NCBI GenBank assembly: GCA_000729835.1
Contig: JFHB01000368.1
Location: forward strand, 1 to 15,248
DNA from: Atkinsonella hypoxylon
Lineage: Eukaryota; Ascomycota; Sordariomycetes; Hypocreales; Clavicipitaceae
DNA: 15,248 nt
Direction: 5' to 3'
In this document: in pieces, positions 1 to 9,310 of the stretch
Position numbering within the stretch: the first letter of the stretch is position 1
Layout: every line of letters starts with the position of its first letter
Position numbers and translations under genes: made by a program
Notes under the pieces: generated by a model
Told to the model about the DNA's origin: nothing
Seen by the model: the letters and a program-made list of their open reading frames with translations, nothing else
The model's database searches: none

Positions 1-55
1 AATAAGGGCCTAGCTAGTTAGCCTAAGCACCCTTTTAACCCCTATAGAGGGGTAG
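1..55 (+). mobile_element. Outer Ty3/Gypsy copy, left fragment (leader)
   Basis: These 55 bases align without gaps to 436-490 inside the next element, with six differences, all C to T or G to A and all with the less mutated base here. They are therefore the leader (between LTR and gag) of a second copy of the same Gypsy family, cut at GGTAG by the inner element. The continuation of this copy lies at 8147-8952. Its own 5' LTR would lie left of the window. Confidence 0.8.
51..55. repeat. Target-site duplication GGTAG, left copy
   Basis: GGTAG directly abuts the 5' LTR and is repeated directly after the 3' LTR at 8147-8151. The unbroken site (GGTAG followed by a leader sequence like that at 8152 onward) is seen at 486-490 in the inner element's own leader. 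Five bases is the usual duplication length for Ty3/Gypsy integrases. Confidence 0.8.
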
Positions 56-378
56 TATTATGGACTCAAGCCTTAGGCTTAGGTCTTTCAGTAAAGGGAG
101 GACAGCAGAAGAGGGACAGAGATCTATATAGGTAAAGGGATAGAAGCGAGCTACATTTGTTTAGGGGTTAGCTAAACTTCGCTAAGCCCTAGAGAGAGAA
201 CCTTAGCTATAGAGTATATACTAAAAGGGGCTCTTAAGGGGATAGACCTACCTCTAAATATATAGTATAGAAGTATAAAGAGGCTTTTAGTTCCTTCTCT
301 CTTCTCCCTTTTCTCTCTATAATTATAGTTCTTATTATAAACACTAGTTAGCAGTAGCTTCTAGGCTAGTCTATTATA
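56..378 (+). repeat. 5' LTR of inner element, 323 bp
   Basis: It aligns gap-free over 323 bases with 7824-8146, with 35 differences, all transitions. The termini read TA...TA here but TA...CA in the partner, consistent with an ancestral TG...CA. From 56 to about 160 this copy keeps the C or G at 15 consecutive differing sites; from about 185 to 378 it carries the mutated T or A at every differing site. An imperfect hairpin at 63-85 (GACTCAAGCC, loop TTA, GGCTTAGGTC) lies seven bases from the terminus and is perfect in the 3' LTR. Confidence 0.92.
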
Positions 379-501
379 TACTATAATTATTCTATAGATA
401 GAACACTAGTAAGAACAATATTGTTTAGTTATAGCAATAAGGGCCTAGCTAGTTAGCTTAAGTACTCTTTTAATCTCTATAGAGAGGTAGAGAAAAGTAC
501 A
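379..501 (+). other. Leader between 5' LTR and gag
   Basis: About 120 bases of strongly AT-rich sequence in which a tRNA primer binding site would be expected immediately after 378. None is recognisable, either because RIP erased it or because priming is unusual. The segment 436-490 is the same sequence as 1-55, and 486-490 (GGTAG) marks where the inner element went into the outer copy, giving an internal control for the empty site. Confidence 0.6.
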
Positions 502-1560
502 GTAGAAATTAGCTAGAAAGCAGTAAAAATTACAGTGCTTTATAAGTTAGTTAAGAGCTAATCTCTATAAATAAAGAAACTATAACGCTTTATAATAAAC
601 TATATATAGATAGAGAAGTAGCTTTAAGCTGCAGTAAGCTAGCAGCTAGAGGAACCTAAATAGAAGCCTCTACCTATAGTAAACCCTTATAATAGAAATA
701 AATAGAGCTTTTAGGCCTAGTAGATAGCAATTACCTAAAAGCTTTAGGCTAATAGTGCCTTTATAGGCATAATATAGAACTAGTAGTACTATTTATACTA
801 AAGCTTATTGCTTAAGGTTTAGTAAAGAGTAGCTGCCTATTATAAAGTAGGTAAAGTAAGGGAATATAATATATAGAGATTCCTTAATTACTTAGAATTA
901 GTCTTTATAGATTCTTATTAGTAGAACTAAGCTCTAATTAAGCTTAATTAGCTCTAATAAGGTAGTAATAAGTAGTTTATAGAATTCTATATTTATTTTA
1001 AAGAGAAAATTACATTAGCAGAAGAGGCTAACTAAAATAATAGCGTAAAGTTAGCTAAGTTATAAATAGCGCTTAATAAGAAAATAAAGGATTATAGTAT
1101 AAAGAGAGATATTCTACATTATAACTACCTTTAAGCAGTAAAGCGCTACTATAGTATTACGCTAAACCTTAAGTTATATTATATTAAGGAATAGCATTAG
1201 TAGAAATATAGCTCTAGCTCTAAAGGGCTCTAGAATAGTAATATTAAAATAACTAAAGTTAATACTATAGAAACTTAATAGAAATAGAAAGAGAGTATAA
1301 AGAAATCTAAAGTAAGATAACTAAATAAGGATATTTTATAAGTAAAGTAAGTATTTAAGGCTAAACTTAAGAAACACTATTAAGAGAGGTAATACCTTTA
1401 ATATAGGTTATTTTAACACTATATTTAAGGATATAGATTATAACTAGTAGAATATAAGCTAGAATTAACTAGTATATAGGTAGTAGCTATAAATAATATA
1501 TAGAAGAAGGACTTTAATAAGTTAGAAAAAGGCTTACCTTTAGCCTTAAGCTTAGTATAA
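502..1560 (+). pseudogene. gag: Degraded gag (capsid and CCHC nucleocapsid)
   Basis: Decayed Gag of a Ty3/Gypsy element, which would form the particle shell and bind RNA. The frame (gta at 502-504) can be followed with stops almost only TAG/TAA. A helical N-terminal part is followed by a Retrotrans_gag-like capsid section around 690-1180. A basic linker leads to a zinc knuckle at 1393-1434 with spacing C-x2-C-x4-H-x4-C. All three cysteine codons now read TAT or TAC (Tyr) while the histidine (CAC, 1417-1419) survives. The same frame appears in a less mutated form at 8163-8952, which supports the call. No ATG survives at a sensible start, so the start is approximate; the end near 1560 is also a guess, since gag may have run into pol. 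Confidence 0.8.
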
Positions 1561-1569
1561 AGGTAAAGG

Positions 1570-4500
1570 TAATATAAATAATATAATAACTCTTACTTAG
1601 TAAGCAGCTAAAAGAAGAATATAGAGAGATAACTAAGAAAATAAATATATTACTATTCTTTATCTCTATACTCTTTAACTAACTATTGTTCTATAATATA
1701 TAGATAAATAGTAAATATAACTGCTTTACTGTAATAAGTAAGAGTTTAGTGCAATACTTTAGCCTAAAGTAAGTTCTATTACTATATAAAAGAATAGTGT
1801 AAATAGTAGTAAAGGTTAAATAGTAGTTCTATAATAGCTACTAAAGAAGCGCCTTAATTACTTCTTTAGTTTACCTATAGGCAAATATTAATAGCTAGGT
1901 CTTCTTAGTAGTAGCCTATATAATTTTAGGCTTAACCTAAGATTGTATCTTTAGGAGTCTATAGTTAGCCTATAATAGAGTTGTTCTTAACGCTACTAGC
2001 TAGAGCTTATTAGTAGGTAAGGCTAAGGGCTTTATAATTTAAGTAGTAAGCTCTTAGAGCGTTAAGGACCTAATAAGACTAGTATTAGCAGCAGTTTATA
2101 GCGCTTTAATAAAATAGAGTAAGAGCTAGAAGGTTACTATACGTTTTATTGCTATAAGCCTTTAGGAAATTACCTCTATATTATTGTTATAAATCTCCTT
2201 AGAAGGTTCTAGTTTACTAATATTACTATTTAAATTAAAGAATTTTTATAATCTTTTTAAAGAAGAGAAGGCCTAAGGCCTTTTACTATATAAAGAAGAG
2301 CTAGATTACTATATTAGGCTAAAACAGCAGCTAAATAGCTCCTTACTATTACTGCTATAGGCTTTACTATATAATATACTATAGAACTATTTATTAGAAA
2401 TTAAAAGGTAGGTAATAAACTTAATAGATAAAGAGTAGATTTAAGCTAGCTTCTTCTTAATAGTAGTACCTATTCTTTTAGCTAAAAAGCTAAGTAAAGG
2501 TTAGTAATTCTATATTAATTATTAAGCTCTTAATAAGATTATAGAATAGAACTATTACTCTTTCCCTTTAATAAAAGAGACACTTAAGTTATTATTAAAG
2601 GTATATTAGTTTACTAAGCTAAATATATAGTTAGCTTTCTATAGAATTTAGATAGTAAACAGTAAGAAGTACCTTATAGCGTTTTACACCTAGTTTAGCC
2701 TCTTTAAATAGCTAGTTTACCCCTTTAGGTTAGTAAAGGCCTTAGCTATATTCTAATAATATATTAATAGTGCACTAAAAGAGGCCCTTAGGGATTATAT
2801 AACTGCTTATTTAAATAACATCCTTATTTATATAGAGGGTTCTAGGAAAGACTATATATATAAAGTATAGAGAATCTTAGAAAAGTTACAGTTAATAGAG
2901 CTGCACTTAGATCTTAAGAAATACTACTTTACTATAACTAAAGTTAAATACCTTAGCTTTATAGTAGTAGTAAGGAGAGAGATATACTTAAATCTAGAGA
3001 AAATTATAGCTATTTAGAAGTAGTAAGCTTCTACTAAATTATAAAAGGTATAAAGCTTCCTTAGATTTATAAACTTTTACTGTAACTTTATATTAGATTT
3101 CTTAGATATTATAAAGCCTTTAGTTAACTTAATAAAGAAGAGAGTTTTATTTTAGTAAATAAAGGAATATAAAAGGTTATTTATAAGGCTTAAGGAAGCC
3201 TTTACTTTATACTTAGTTTTAGCCTAGTAGAACTCTAAGAAAGATATAGTAGTAAAGGCTAATTACTTAAGAGAGGCCCTTAGTAGCTATTTATTCTAAT
3301 ATAATAAAGCTAGTATGCTTTAGCCTATAGTATACTATTTAGTAAGGTTATCTCTAGCTTAGTGTAACTATACTATTTATAATAAGAAGCTCTTAGCAAT
3401 AATATCTTACCTTAAAGCCTAAGCAGTAAAGTTATAAAGAGTAATATACCTCTTTATAATCCTTATTAACTATAAAAATCTAGAATACTTTATATCTTTA
3501 TAAGAGATCTTTAAGCGTTAAGCTAGGTAGATAGAGCTTCTTTCTCTCTTTAACTACTACCTATAATACTGCTTAGAGCTATAGGTAGAGCAGCTAAATA
3601 CATTATTATAATAAGAGTAGAATTAAGAGAAAGTAATACTGTAGATAGGCTAAGTTCTTTAGCCTCTCTCTATTAGCTATTTTAGCACTCTCTATAGAGA
3701 TAAAGAGAAGAAGAAGGTTATAGAAGATATTATAGTAAAAATAGCTAGTAAAGTAACGCTAAGAAGTTAACTAGCTAAAGCTTTATAGGTACTAGCTAGA
3801 ATAATACTATTTCTAGATAAATACTTATAGAGCCTATAGAACTAAGGAGTGTAAAAAAACTTAGTATACTTAATAAGGTTAAATATAGTTTAAAAGAGAG
3901 AAAGAAGGTTTCTATTAAAGGTAAAGATATAAGAATAAATTATAAACTATACCCTTAATATATAAAGAGCGCTAGTTTACTAAAGCTACTTTTAAGTTCT
4001 TAAGTATAAGCTATTAACTACTATACTAATATATAGAATATATAAGTTGCTAATATTAAGCTACCTAGAATAAAACACTATATTTTAGGCATTAATATAT
4101 AACTACTACTAGAATAAACTGTTCTAAGATATTGCTTAGTATATTTAAAACTACTACTATTATAGCAGCTAGAAGAGTAAAAGGTTGCAGTAAGGCCTAT
4201 TGCAATCTATTTTAGCGCTAAATAGGTATTAGTTATAGATCTCTATAGATTTTATAATAGATTTACTAGCGCTAAGCTAGGCTACACTCTTTTACTTAAT
4301 AGTTATTACTAACTAACTTTTAAAGTATATATAGTTAAAAGCAATAACCTCTATAGAGATAGAGAAATATACTCTATAGTTTAAGTATTATTAATAGTAG
4401 TTCTATAGATTCCTAAAATAAATTATCTTTAACTATAGTTTAAACTAGTTAAGTATATTTTAAACTACCTTTTATTGCTTTATTAGAATTAAATAATTAC

Positions 4501-5400
4501 TATTTACTTTTTACTACCTATAAATAAATAGTAAAATAGAGAGAGTTAATTAAGAAGTATAAGTAATTCTATAGGTTATAGTTACCTTTTTATAGTTTAA
4601 CTAGCCTAAATAACTCCTTATATACTAGCTAGCTATTAACAATAGAAACTCTTTAGTAATAAGTATAAGCTTAAACTAAGCAATATATAGGTATAATATA
4701 AACCTTATCTAAAAGCTTATAGATAAAGAGAAGTTTTAAGTTTTATATAAGAGATAAGCCTTAGCGTTCCTTAAATAACTATAAAAGAGTATAAATATTA
4801 CTTAAGCTATAATTAACTTTACCTAATAAAGATAGTAAAAGTAGTTAAATAGAAGCTATAAGCTAATAGAATAGTATAAAGTAAAGAACTTAGTTTAGCT
4901 AATACTTTATTATATTAAAATAAACTACTTAAGTTATAAACTTAATTAGATTATAGTAAAGTATATAGTTATAAATATATTAATACCTTTAACTATAAAA
5001 TTAAATATTTTACTAGGAATTTACTTAGTCTTCTATATTAACCTTATTAAGTAAGTAGCAATAAACCCCTTACTTTTCTAGTAGTTAGTAAACTTAAGAC
5101 CTAGTTTTAAGCTAACTATAATAGATACTAACCTATCCCTTAGAGAATATAGAGTAAAGGAAATTCTAGCTACTAAAAACGCCTTAAGCTAAAGAAAACA
5201 CTATTAAGTGCTTATTAAGTAAGTAGAATTTATTTAGCCTATATAGAAACTACTAAAAAACTTTCTTAATATAGAGGCACTAAATTAATTTAAGTTATAG
5301 TAAAAAGATACTTAATTTAATAATAAGCTTAATAAAGGTATAGTAAAATTTTATATAGACTTTAATAATAACTTAATTATCTTTAACTAAAAACAAAAGA
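1570..5400 (+). pseudogene. pol: Degraded pol: protease region, RT, RNase H, integrase, chromodomain
   Basis: Ty3/Gypsy polyprotein that copied the element RNA and integrated the cDNA. A poorly resolved protease/linker spans about 1850-2230. RT follows at about 2260-3130, where the catalytic Y-L-D-D reads TAT TTA AAT AAC at 2808-2819 (YLNN). RNase H lies at about 3230-3600. Integrase spans about 4030-4700: the two zinc-finger cysteines (4152-4154, 4161-4163) now encode Tyr, the first catalytic Asp survives (GAT, 4248-4250), the second is Asn (AAC, 4431-4433), and the Glu is kept in an E-R-V-N context near 4530. A chromodomain-like stretch with its aromatic and K-W-V-G-F-type core lies at about 5150-5300, a module of this family that targets methylated histone H3. 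In-frame TAG/TAA codons are spread throughout, with very little frame change, so damage is mainly substitutional. Boundaries are approximate. Confidence 0.88.
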
Positions 5401-5439
5401 AAATAAACTCTCTTTTATAAAGGCTTATATAATTACTAT

Positions 5440-5459
5440 AAAAAAAAAAAAAAAAAAAA
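5440..5459 (+). repeat. A20 homopolymer after pol
   Basis: Twenty consecutive A, followed by GGAAAAATAAAAG, between the end of the chromodomain region and the extra ORF-like block. It is probably a slippage-grown A run. The unrelated - strand element has an A12 run at 11508-11519 in the comparable place, just upstream of its extra ORF, but read on its coding strand that is T12, so the two are not equivalent. Confidence 0.9.
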
Positions 5460-5460
5460 G

Positions 5461-7055
5461 GAAAAATAAAAGAAATTCCTTAGTAAGTAGTAAAGAGGCA
5501 TTAATACTTATAGTGTAGAGGTATAACTACTTAAAAGGCGCTTTACTGCTCTTTAAGCAGTTATAGAATAGAAGCTAAAGAAGCTATATAGTGTCCCTAG
5601 AGTAGCGTAGAAGCTAGAGCTAAAATAGTAGCGCTAGCAGAAGGTAGAGAAGCTAGAGTAGGTAAAGATATAACTAGTGCTCTAGATTAAGGCCTTACTT
5701 TAGTAAATATAGATAAGAATATAACGTTTTAAATAGCTTAATGCCTTAAGCGTAAAGGTATAGTCCTTAAGAGAAGAAAGATAAAAAGAGAGAAAGTAAA
5801 AAGAGTAGTAAGCTAGATTAAAGTTATATACTTTAGGAATATAGATAGTAGTTAGTACTATAAGTAGTTTAAGCTTTTAAGCTTTACCTAAAGGTAAGTG
5901 TATTTCTAGTGTATTACCTTAAGGTTATTCTATAAGAGTAAAGGGATAATATATAGCAGTAAAGAAGCCTTATATAGCAGTAGAGAAGTAGTAATAGTAG
6001 AGGTTAGCAGTATATAATAAAGTATAAATATAGGTAGAGGCAATAATAAAAGTATAGTAATAGTAGTAGTGTTAGTAGGTATAAAGAGCAATAAGAAGTT
6101 ATTATTAATATCTATAGAGATATATTTATACTTATTAAAGTTAAACTTATTATTCTTTAGAACAATAAAGGCTATAGTGCTTTTATAGATTGCAGAAGAA
6201 AAGAGAGTAAGCGCAAAAGAGCTATTAGCCTAGGTTATATAATAAGGAAAAGGAAAAAGTGCAATCTCTTTTTCTATATAATTAGTAGTAAGTGTATCCT
6301 TAAGTATAGTATTATAGTAGTTATATATATTTAAGAACTTATAGGTAAAAATAGTTTAGTAGGTAAGCTAGCTAAAGTAAAGGAGAATTAACGTAAACTT
6401 AACTATAAAACCTTAGTTAGTAAGTTTCTATATTCTAGTAAAGTAACGCTATAGGTAAGAATACTTAGTAAAGAGGCTTAGATTCTATATATAGCCTCTA
6501 TACCTCTATATATATAGTTAGTATTCTTTCCTTTAGCTAAAACAGCAGTTATATAAGCTCTTTTTATAAAGGTTGTTATAATATAGTATATAAATATCTT
6601 TAAGGATATTGCTATTAAATAGCTCTAAATTATTTAAGTTCCCTTATATAAAGAAACTATAAATATAGCAGCAATAAGGGACTATTAGTGCTATAGAAGT
6701 AAGAGCAGTAAGGGCGCTAACGCTAGTAATATAGCTATTAAAGTTCTAGATATATTCTAGATTAGTAAGAGAATAAGCTATATATAAATAAAGAGGCAGC
6801 GTACTTTAGGCTAATAGAACAATATTTTACAGTTTTAATTAGCTAGCTATTTATAGTTAAATAAATTCTATTTAGTTACAATAAAAGAGAGCTCTTTTAC
6901 GTTAAAAAGAGCAGTAGTAGCTATATAGTGTAAAAAGGGAATTTTAAGAAATAATAATAGAACTATTTAGTTATAATATAGAGGTAAAATAAGTTATAAA
7001 GGAGGAAGAAAAAGATAAAAAAGAGAGAGAAAGAATTATTTATTTTTATATTAAA
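5461..7055 (+). pseudogene. Extra ORF-like block between pol and 3' LTR, coiled-coil, unrecognised
   Basis: I do not recognise this. After pol a + frame (codons in phase with 5521-5523) can be followed to about 6260 with stops nearly all TAG. Reading those as former CAG/CAA, about 5520-5830 is rich in Leu, Lys, Glu, Gln and Arg with heptad-like spacing, as in a coiled coil. From about 6240 to 7055 a different + frame is the better one; it ends in a very acidic and basic tail (an E-E-E-K-D-K-K-E-R-E-type run near 6995-7035) just before a TAA. The change of frame could be an intron or an indel. The position is that of an env or accessory ORF, but no signal peptide or membrane segment is evident. 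Saturated RIP makes TAG the commonest stop in every frame and a - strand frame is also fairly open over 5900-6500, so coding status is uncertain. Confidence 0.35.
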
Positions 7056-7805
7056 AACAGCTAAAAGCTAGCTACTAGTTTATTATACACTAAAGAGATA
7101 AGAACAACAATAACTATTTACACTCTATTAGCTATTAGTTTATTGTACACTAAGAAAATAATACTAACAATAAACGTTTACGCTCTACACCCTTAATAAC
7201 GCTCTCTATATATAGATAAGTTATATATAACTAACAACTATTTATAACAGTAATAGAGATAAGAGAGAGAGAGTGCCTTCTAGTTAATAAGAGAGATTAT
7301 TATATAATAATTGCTTTAAACATAAAAAGACCTAAGGATATAGGCAGTTTATACACTAGCAATACTAGTATTATAGCTAGCGCCTATATACTAATTAGAT
7401 AATTAATAGTTATATATAGAGGCTTATAAGGCAGAGAGAAGTAAAGAGTTAATAAACCCTAAAATAGTATAATTAAGTAAAGAGGTATAATTAAACTATT
7501 ATAGTGCAACTAATAGGTTAGTTAGTAGAGCAATAGACAGCTATTGCTAAGGTGCTATAAGCAATTAGAGAGAAGGGAGGTAGAGCAAACGTTTATTTAT
7601 ATATTAGCTCTATAACACTATATAAAGCATAAATAGTGCATTAGTACAGCAATAGAACAGCTAGAGTAAAGCGCTTAAGCGTAAATATTATACTCTTTAC
7701 TTTTTATAGGTAGATAATAGAGAAAATATAAAGAGGGAGCAAATAGAGAATTAACTGCAATTTATAGTACCTACTAAAGATAATAAAGGGATTGTTATAA
7801 AGGCT
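7056..7805 (+). other. Non-coding 3' region of inner element
   Basis: About 750 bases with no frame I can support on either strand. It holds a 60-bp tandem repeat at its left end and purine-rich patches near 7255-7275 and 7575-7585, and leads into the polypurine tract. CpA and TpG dinucleotides are somewhat commoner here than in pol (for example around 7490-7660), so mutation is less complete. Confidence 0.5.
7070..7189. repeat. 60-bp tandem repeat, two copies (7070-7129, 7130-7189)
   Basis: Both units share AGCTAYTAGTTTATT near their start, then TACACTAA, then a motif ending TTTACRCTCTA, exactly 60 bases apart. Differences include transitions plus several other substitutions, so the copies are older or less constrained than the LTR pair. 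The repeat lies just past the end of the extra ORF-like block. Confidence 0.75.
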
Positions 7806-7821
7806 AGAAGGAGAAAGAGAG
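7806..7821 (+). promoter_or_regulatory. Polypurine tract of inner element
   Basis: A sixteen-base all-purine run (AGAAGGAGAAAGAGAG) two bases before the 3' LTR start at 7824. In LTR retrotransposons such a tract resists RNase H and primes plus-strand cDNA synthesis. It fixes the + orientation of the element and the left edge of the 3' LTR. Confidence 0.8.
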
Positions 7822-7823
7822 TA

Positions 7824-8146
7824 TATTATAGACTTAAGCCTTAGGCTTAAGTCTTTTAGTAAAGAGAGAACAGTAGAAAAGGGATAAAGATCTATATAGG
7901 TAAAGGGATAAAAGTAAGCTATATTTATCTAGGGGTTAGCTAAACTTTGCTAGGCCCTAGAGAGAGAACCTTAGCTATAGAGCATATACTAAAAGGGGCT
8001 CCTAAGGGGATAGACCTACCTCTAAATATATAGTATAGGAGCATAGAGAGGCTTCTAGTTCCTTCTCTCTTCCCCCTTTCCTCCCTATAATTATAGTTCT
8101 CATTATAGACGCTAGTTAGCAGCAGCTCCTAGGCCAGTCCATTACA
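7824..8146 (+). repeat. 3' LTR of inner element, 323 bp
   Basis: Same length as 56-378, no gaps, 35 transitions and no transversions. From 7824 to about 7928 this copy is the mutated one at all 15 differing sites; from about 7953 to 8146 it is the clean one at all differing sites, and it keeps the terminal CA. It is preceded by the polypurine tract and followed by GGTAG. Read with the 5' LTR, it shows a reciprocal mosaic. Confidence 0.92.
7831..7853. other. Perfect hairpin near LTR start (10-bp arms, 3-base loop)
   Basis: GACTTAAGCC, loop TTA, GGCTTAAGTC is a perfect inverted repeat seven bases inside the LTR. The 5' LTR counterpart (63-85) has mismatches in the outer arm. The perfect form may partly be a product of RIP, since C to T on both strands makes the outer arms alike. 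It could be a protein-binding dyad in the LTR, but no function is shown. Confidence 0.55.
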
Positions 8147-8151
8147 GGTAG
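8147..8151. repeat. Target-site duplication GGTAG, right copy
   Basis: It directly follows the terminal CA of the 3' LTR and matches 51-55. It continues into the outer copy's leader, which aligns with 486 onward. Confidence 0.8.
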
Positions 8152-8162
8152 GGGAAAATACA

Positions 8163-8952
8163 GCAGAAATTAGCTAAGAAGCAGCAGAAATTGCAGCGCT
8201 TTACGAATTAGTTAAGAGCTAATCCCTATAGATAAAGGAACTACAACGCTTTATAATAAACTATATATAGAAAAAGAAGTAGCTTTAAGCTGCAGTAGGC
8301 TAGCAGCTAGAGGAACCTAAACAGAAGCTTCTACCTATAGTAAACCCTTACAATAGAAATAAATAGGGCTTTTAGGCCTAGTAAATAGTAATTACCTAAA
8401 AGCTCTAGGCTAATAGCGTCTTTATAGGTACAATATAGAACTAGTAGTACTACTTATACTAAAGCTTGTTGCCTAAGGTCCAGCAGAGAGTAGCTGCCTA
8501 TTATAAGGCAGGTAAAGTAAGGGAATACAATATATAGAGGTTCCTTAATTACTTAGAATTAGTCTTTATAGATCCTTACTAATAAAACTAGGCCTTAATT
8601 AGGCTTAATTAGCTTTAATAGAGTAACAATAAGTAGTTTATAGAATTCTACGTTTATTTTAAGGAGAAAATTGCGCTTATAGAAGAGGCTAACTAGAATA
8701 ATAGCGTAAAGTTAGCTAAGTTATAAATAGCGCTTAATAAGGAAATAAAGGATTATAGTATAGAGAGAGATATCCTCTATTATAACTACCTTTAGGCAGT
8801 AGAGCGCTACTGCAGTATTGCGCTAAACCTTAAGTTATATTGCATTAAGGAACAACACTAGCTAAAACGCAGCCTTAGCTCTAGAGAGCCCTAGGATAGT
8901 AATACTAAAATAACTAAAGTTAACGCTATAGGAACCTAATAGAGACAGAAAG
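8163..8952 (+). pseudogene. gag: Partial gag of outer copy
   Basis: Gag frame equivalent to 502-1291, truncated on the right by the next element before the zinc knuckle. It is less mutated than its inner homologue: more CAG and CAA codons survive as Gln, and stretches such as 8163-8200 and 8480-8510 read through without stops. An N-terminal Ala/Glu/Leu-rich helical part precedes the Retrotrans_gag-like capsid section (about 8350-8850). This copy is the best evidence that the TAG codons in the inner gag were once Gln or Trp. It is non-functional because of remaining stops and truncation. Confidence 0.8.
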
Positions 8953-9303
8953 TGTTACGGTGGGATCCGACGTGGGTTTGTCGGAAGTGACGATAGGTTG
9001 TTAGATTCAACAGGTTATACAATAAATCGTAAGAGGAGTCGTAAGAGCTTCTGTGAGAAGCATTTAGTAATAGTGTTCTAGTGAATAATAGTTAATTGTT
9101 TAATCTAACTACCTAAGTGTTGCTTCTAACTACTTATATATAATTGCAGTTATATACACTAGTAACCTACAGGTCTATAGGATTATTCTATAATAAGTGC
9201 TGCCTCTACAAAAAAGATCGGCTGTTCTAGCTATTCTAAAAATTAATTGTTAGTTGTTAGAAGGTGTATTAGATTAAACTAAATAACTCGTTAATCTAGC
9301 TGT

Positions 9304-9310
9304 TATAAAA
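9304..9310 (+). promoter_or_regulatory. TATA-like box in the lightly mutated block
   Basis: TATAAAA followed by GGCGCAG resembles a core promoter on the + strand. If the block is an LTR of the - strand element this would face the wrong way. A comparable - strand candidate exists near 9133-9143 (TATATAAG read leftward). The orientation evidence is therefore ambiguous. Confidence 0.3.

Larger units (their letters stand above)
56..8146 (+). mobile_element. Complete but RIP-inactivated Ty3/Gypsy chromovirus (inner element)
   Basis: An 8.09-kb LTR retrotransposon on the + strand. In order it has a 323-bp 5' LTR, leader, gag, pol with chromodomain, an extra ORF-like block, a non-coding tail with a 60-bp tandem repeat, a polypurine tract and a 323-bp 3' LTR, flanked by GGTAG duplications. 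The gag-pol order RT, RNase H, integrase, chromodomain defines the chromovirus branch of Ty3/Gypsy. All coding frames are broken by many TAG/TAA codons best explained as CAG, CAA, CGA or TGG hit by C to T or G to A changes. Catalytic residues of RT and integrase are lost. It is inserted in the leader of another member of its own family. I see no primer binding site that I would defend after position 378. Confidence 0.9.
8147..8952 (+). mobile_element. Outer Ty3/Gypsy copy, right fragment
   Basis: It is colinear with 486-1291 of the inner element over its whole length at a constant offset of 7661 where I checked it, and differs mostly by transitions, with the cleaner base usually here. It contains the rest of the leader and about three quarters of gag. 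It stops sharply at GAAAG (8948-8952), where an unrelated sequence beginning TGTTACGG starts. It is the second half of the copy whose left end is 1-55. The distal gag and pol are not seen in the window and should lie beyond the right edge if this is a simple nested insertion. Confidence 0.85.

Noticed and set aside
379..490. Reading the LTR as extending to about 490, with a 108-base deletion in the 3' LTR
   Set aside because: The 323-bp version ends TG...CA-like on both copies, has equal lengths, is flanked by GGTAG on both sides and needs no deletion.
5440..5459. A20 as the poly(A) tail of a LINE or processed copy
   Set aside because: There is no target duplication or upstream LINE ORF, and the run lies inside a contiguous Gypsy element.
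5900..6540. A fairly open, hydrophobic reading frame on the - strand
   Set aside because: It is opposite to the element's direction, is low in complexity (Leu, Ile, Thr runs from TA-rich DNA) and has no motif. Open antisense frames are expected when RIP places TAG mainly in other registers.
7824..8952. A tandem array of the form LTR-internal-LTR-internal sharing LTRs
   Set aside because: In a shared-LTR array the sequence before the first LTR would be a polypurine tract and the second leader would be complete. Instead 1-55 is leader sequence and the leader after 8146 begins at GGTAG, which fits nested insertion with a target duplication.
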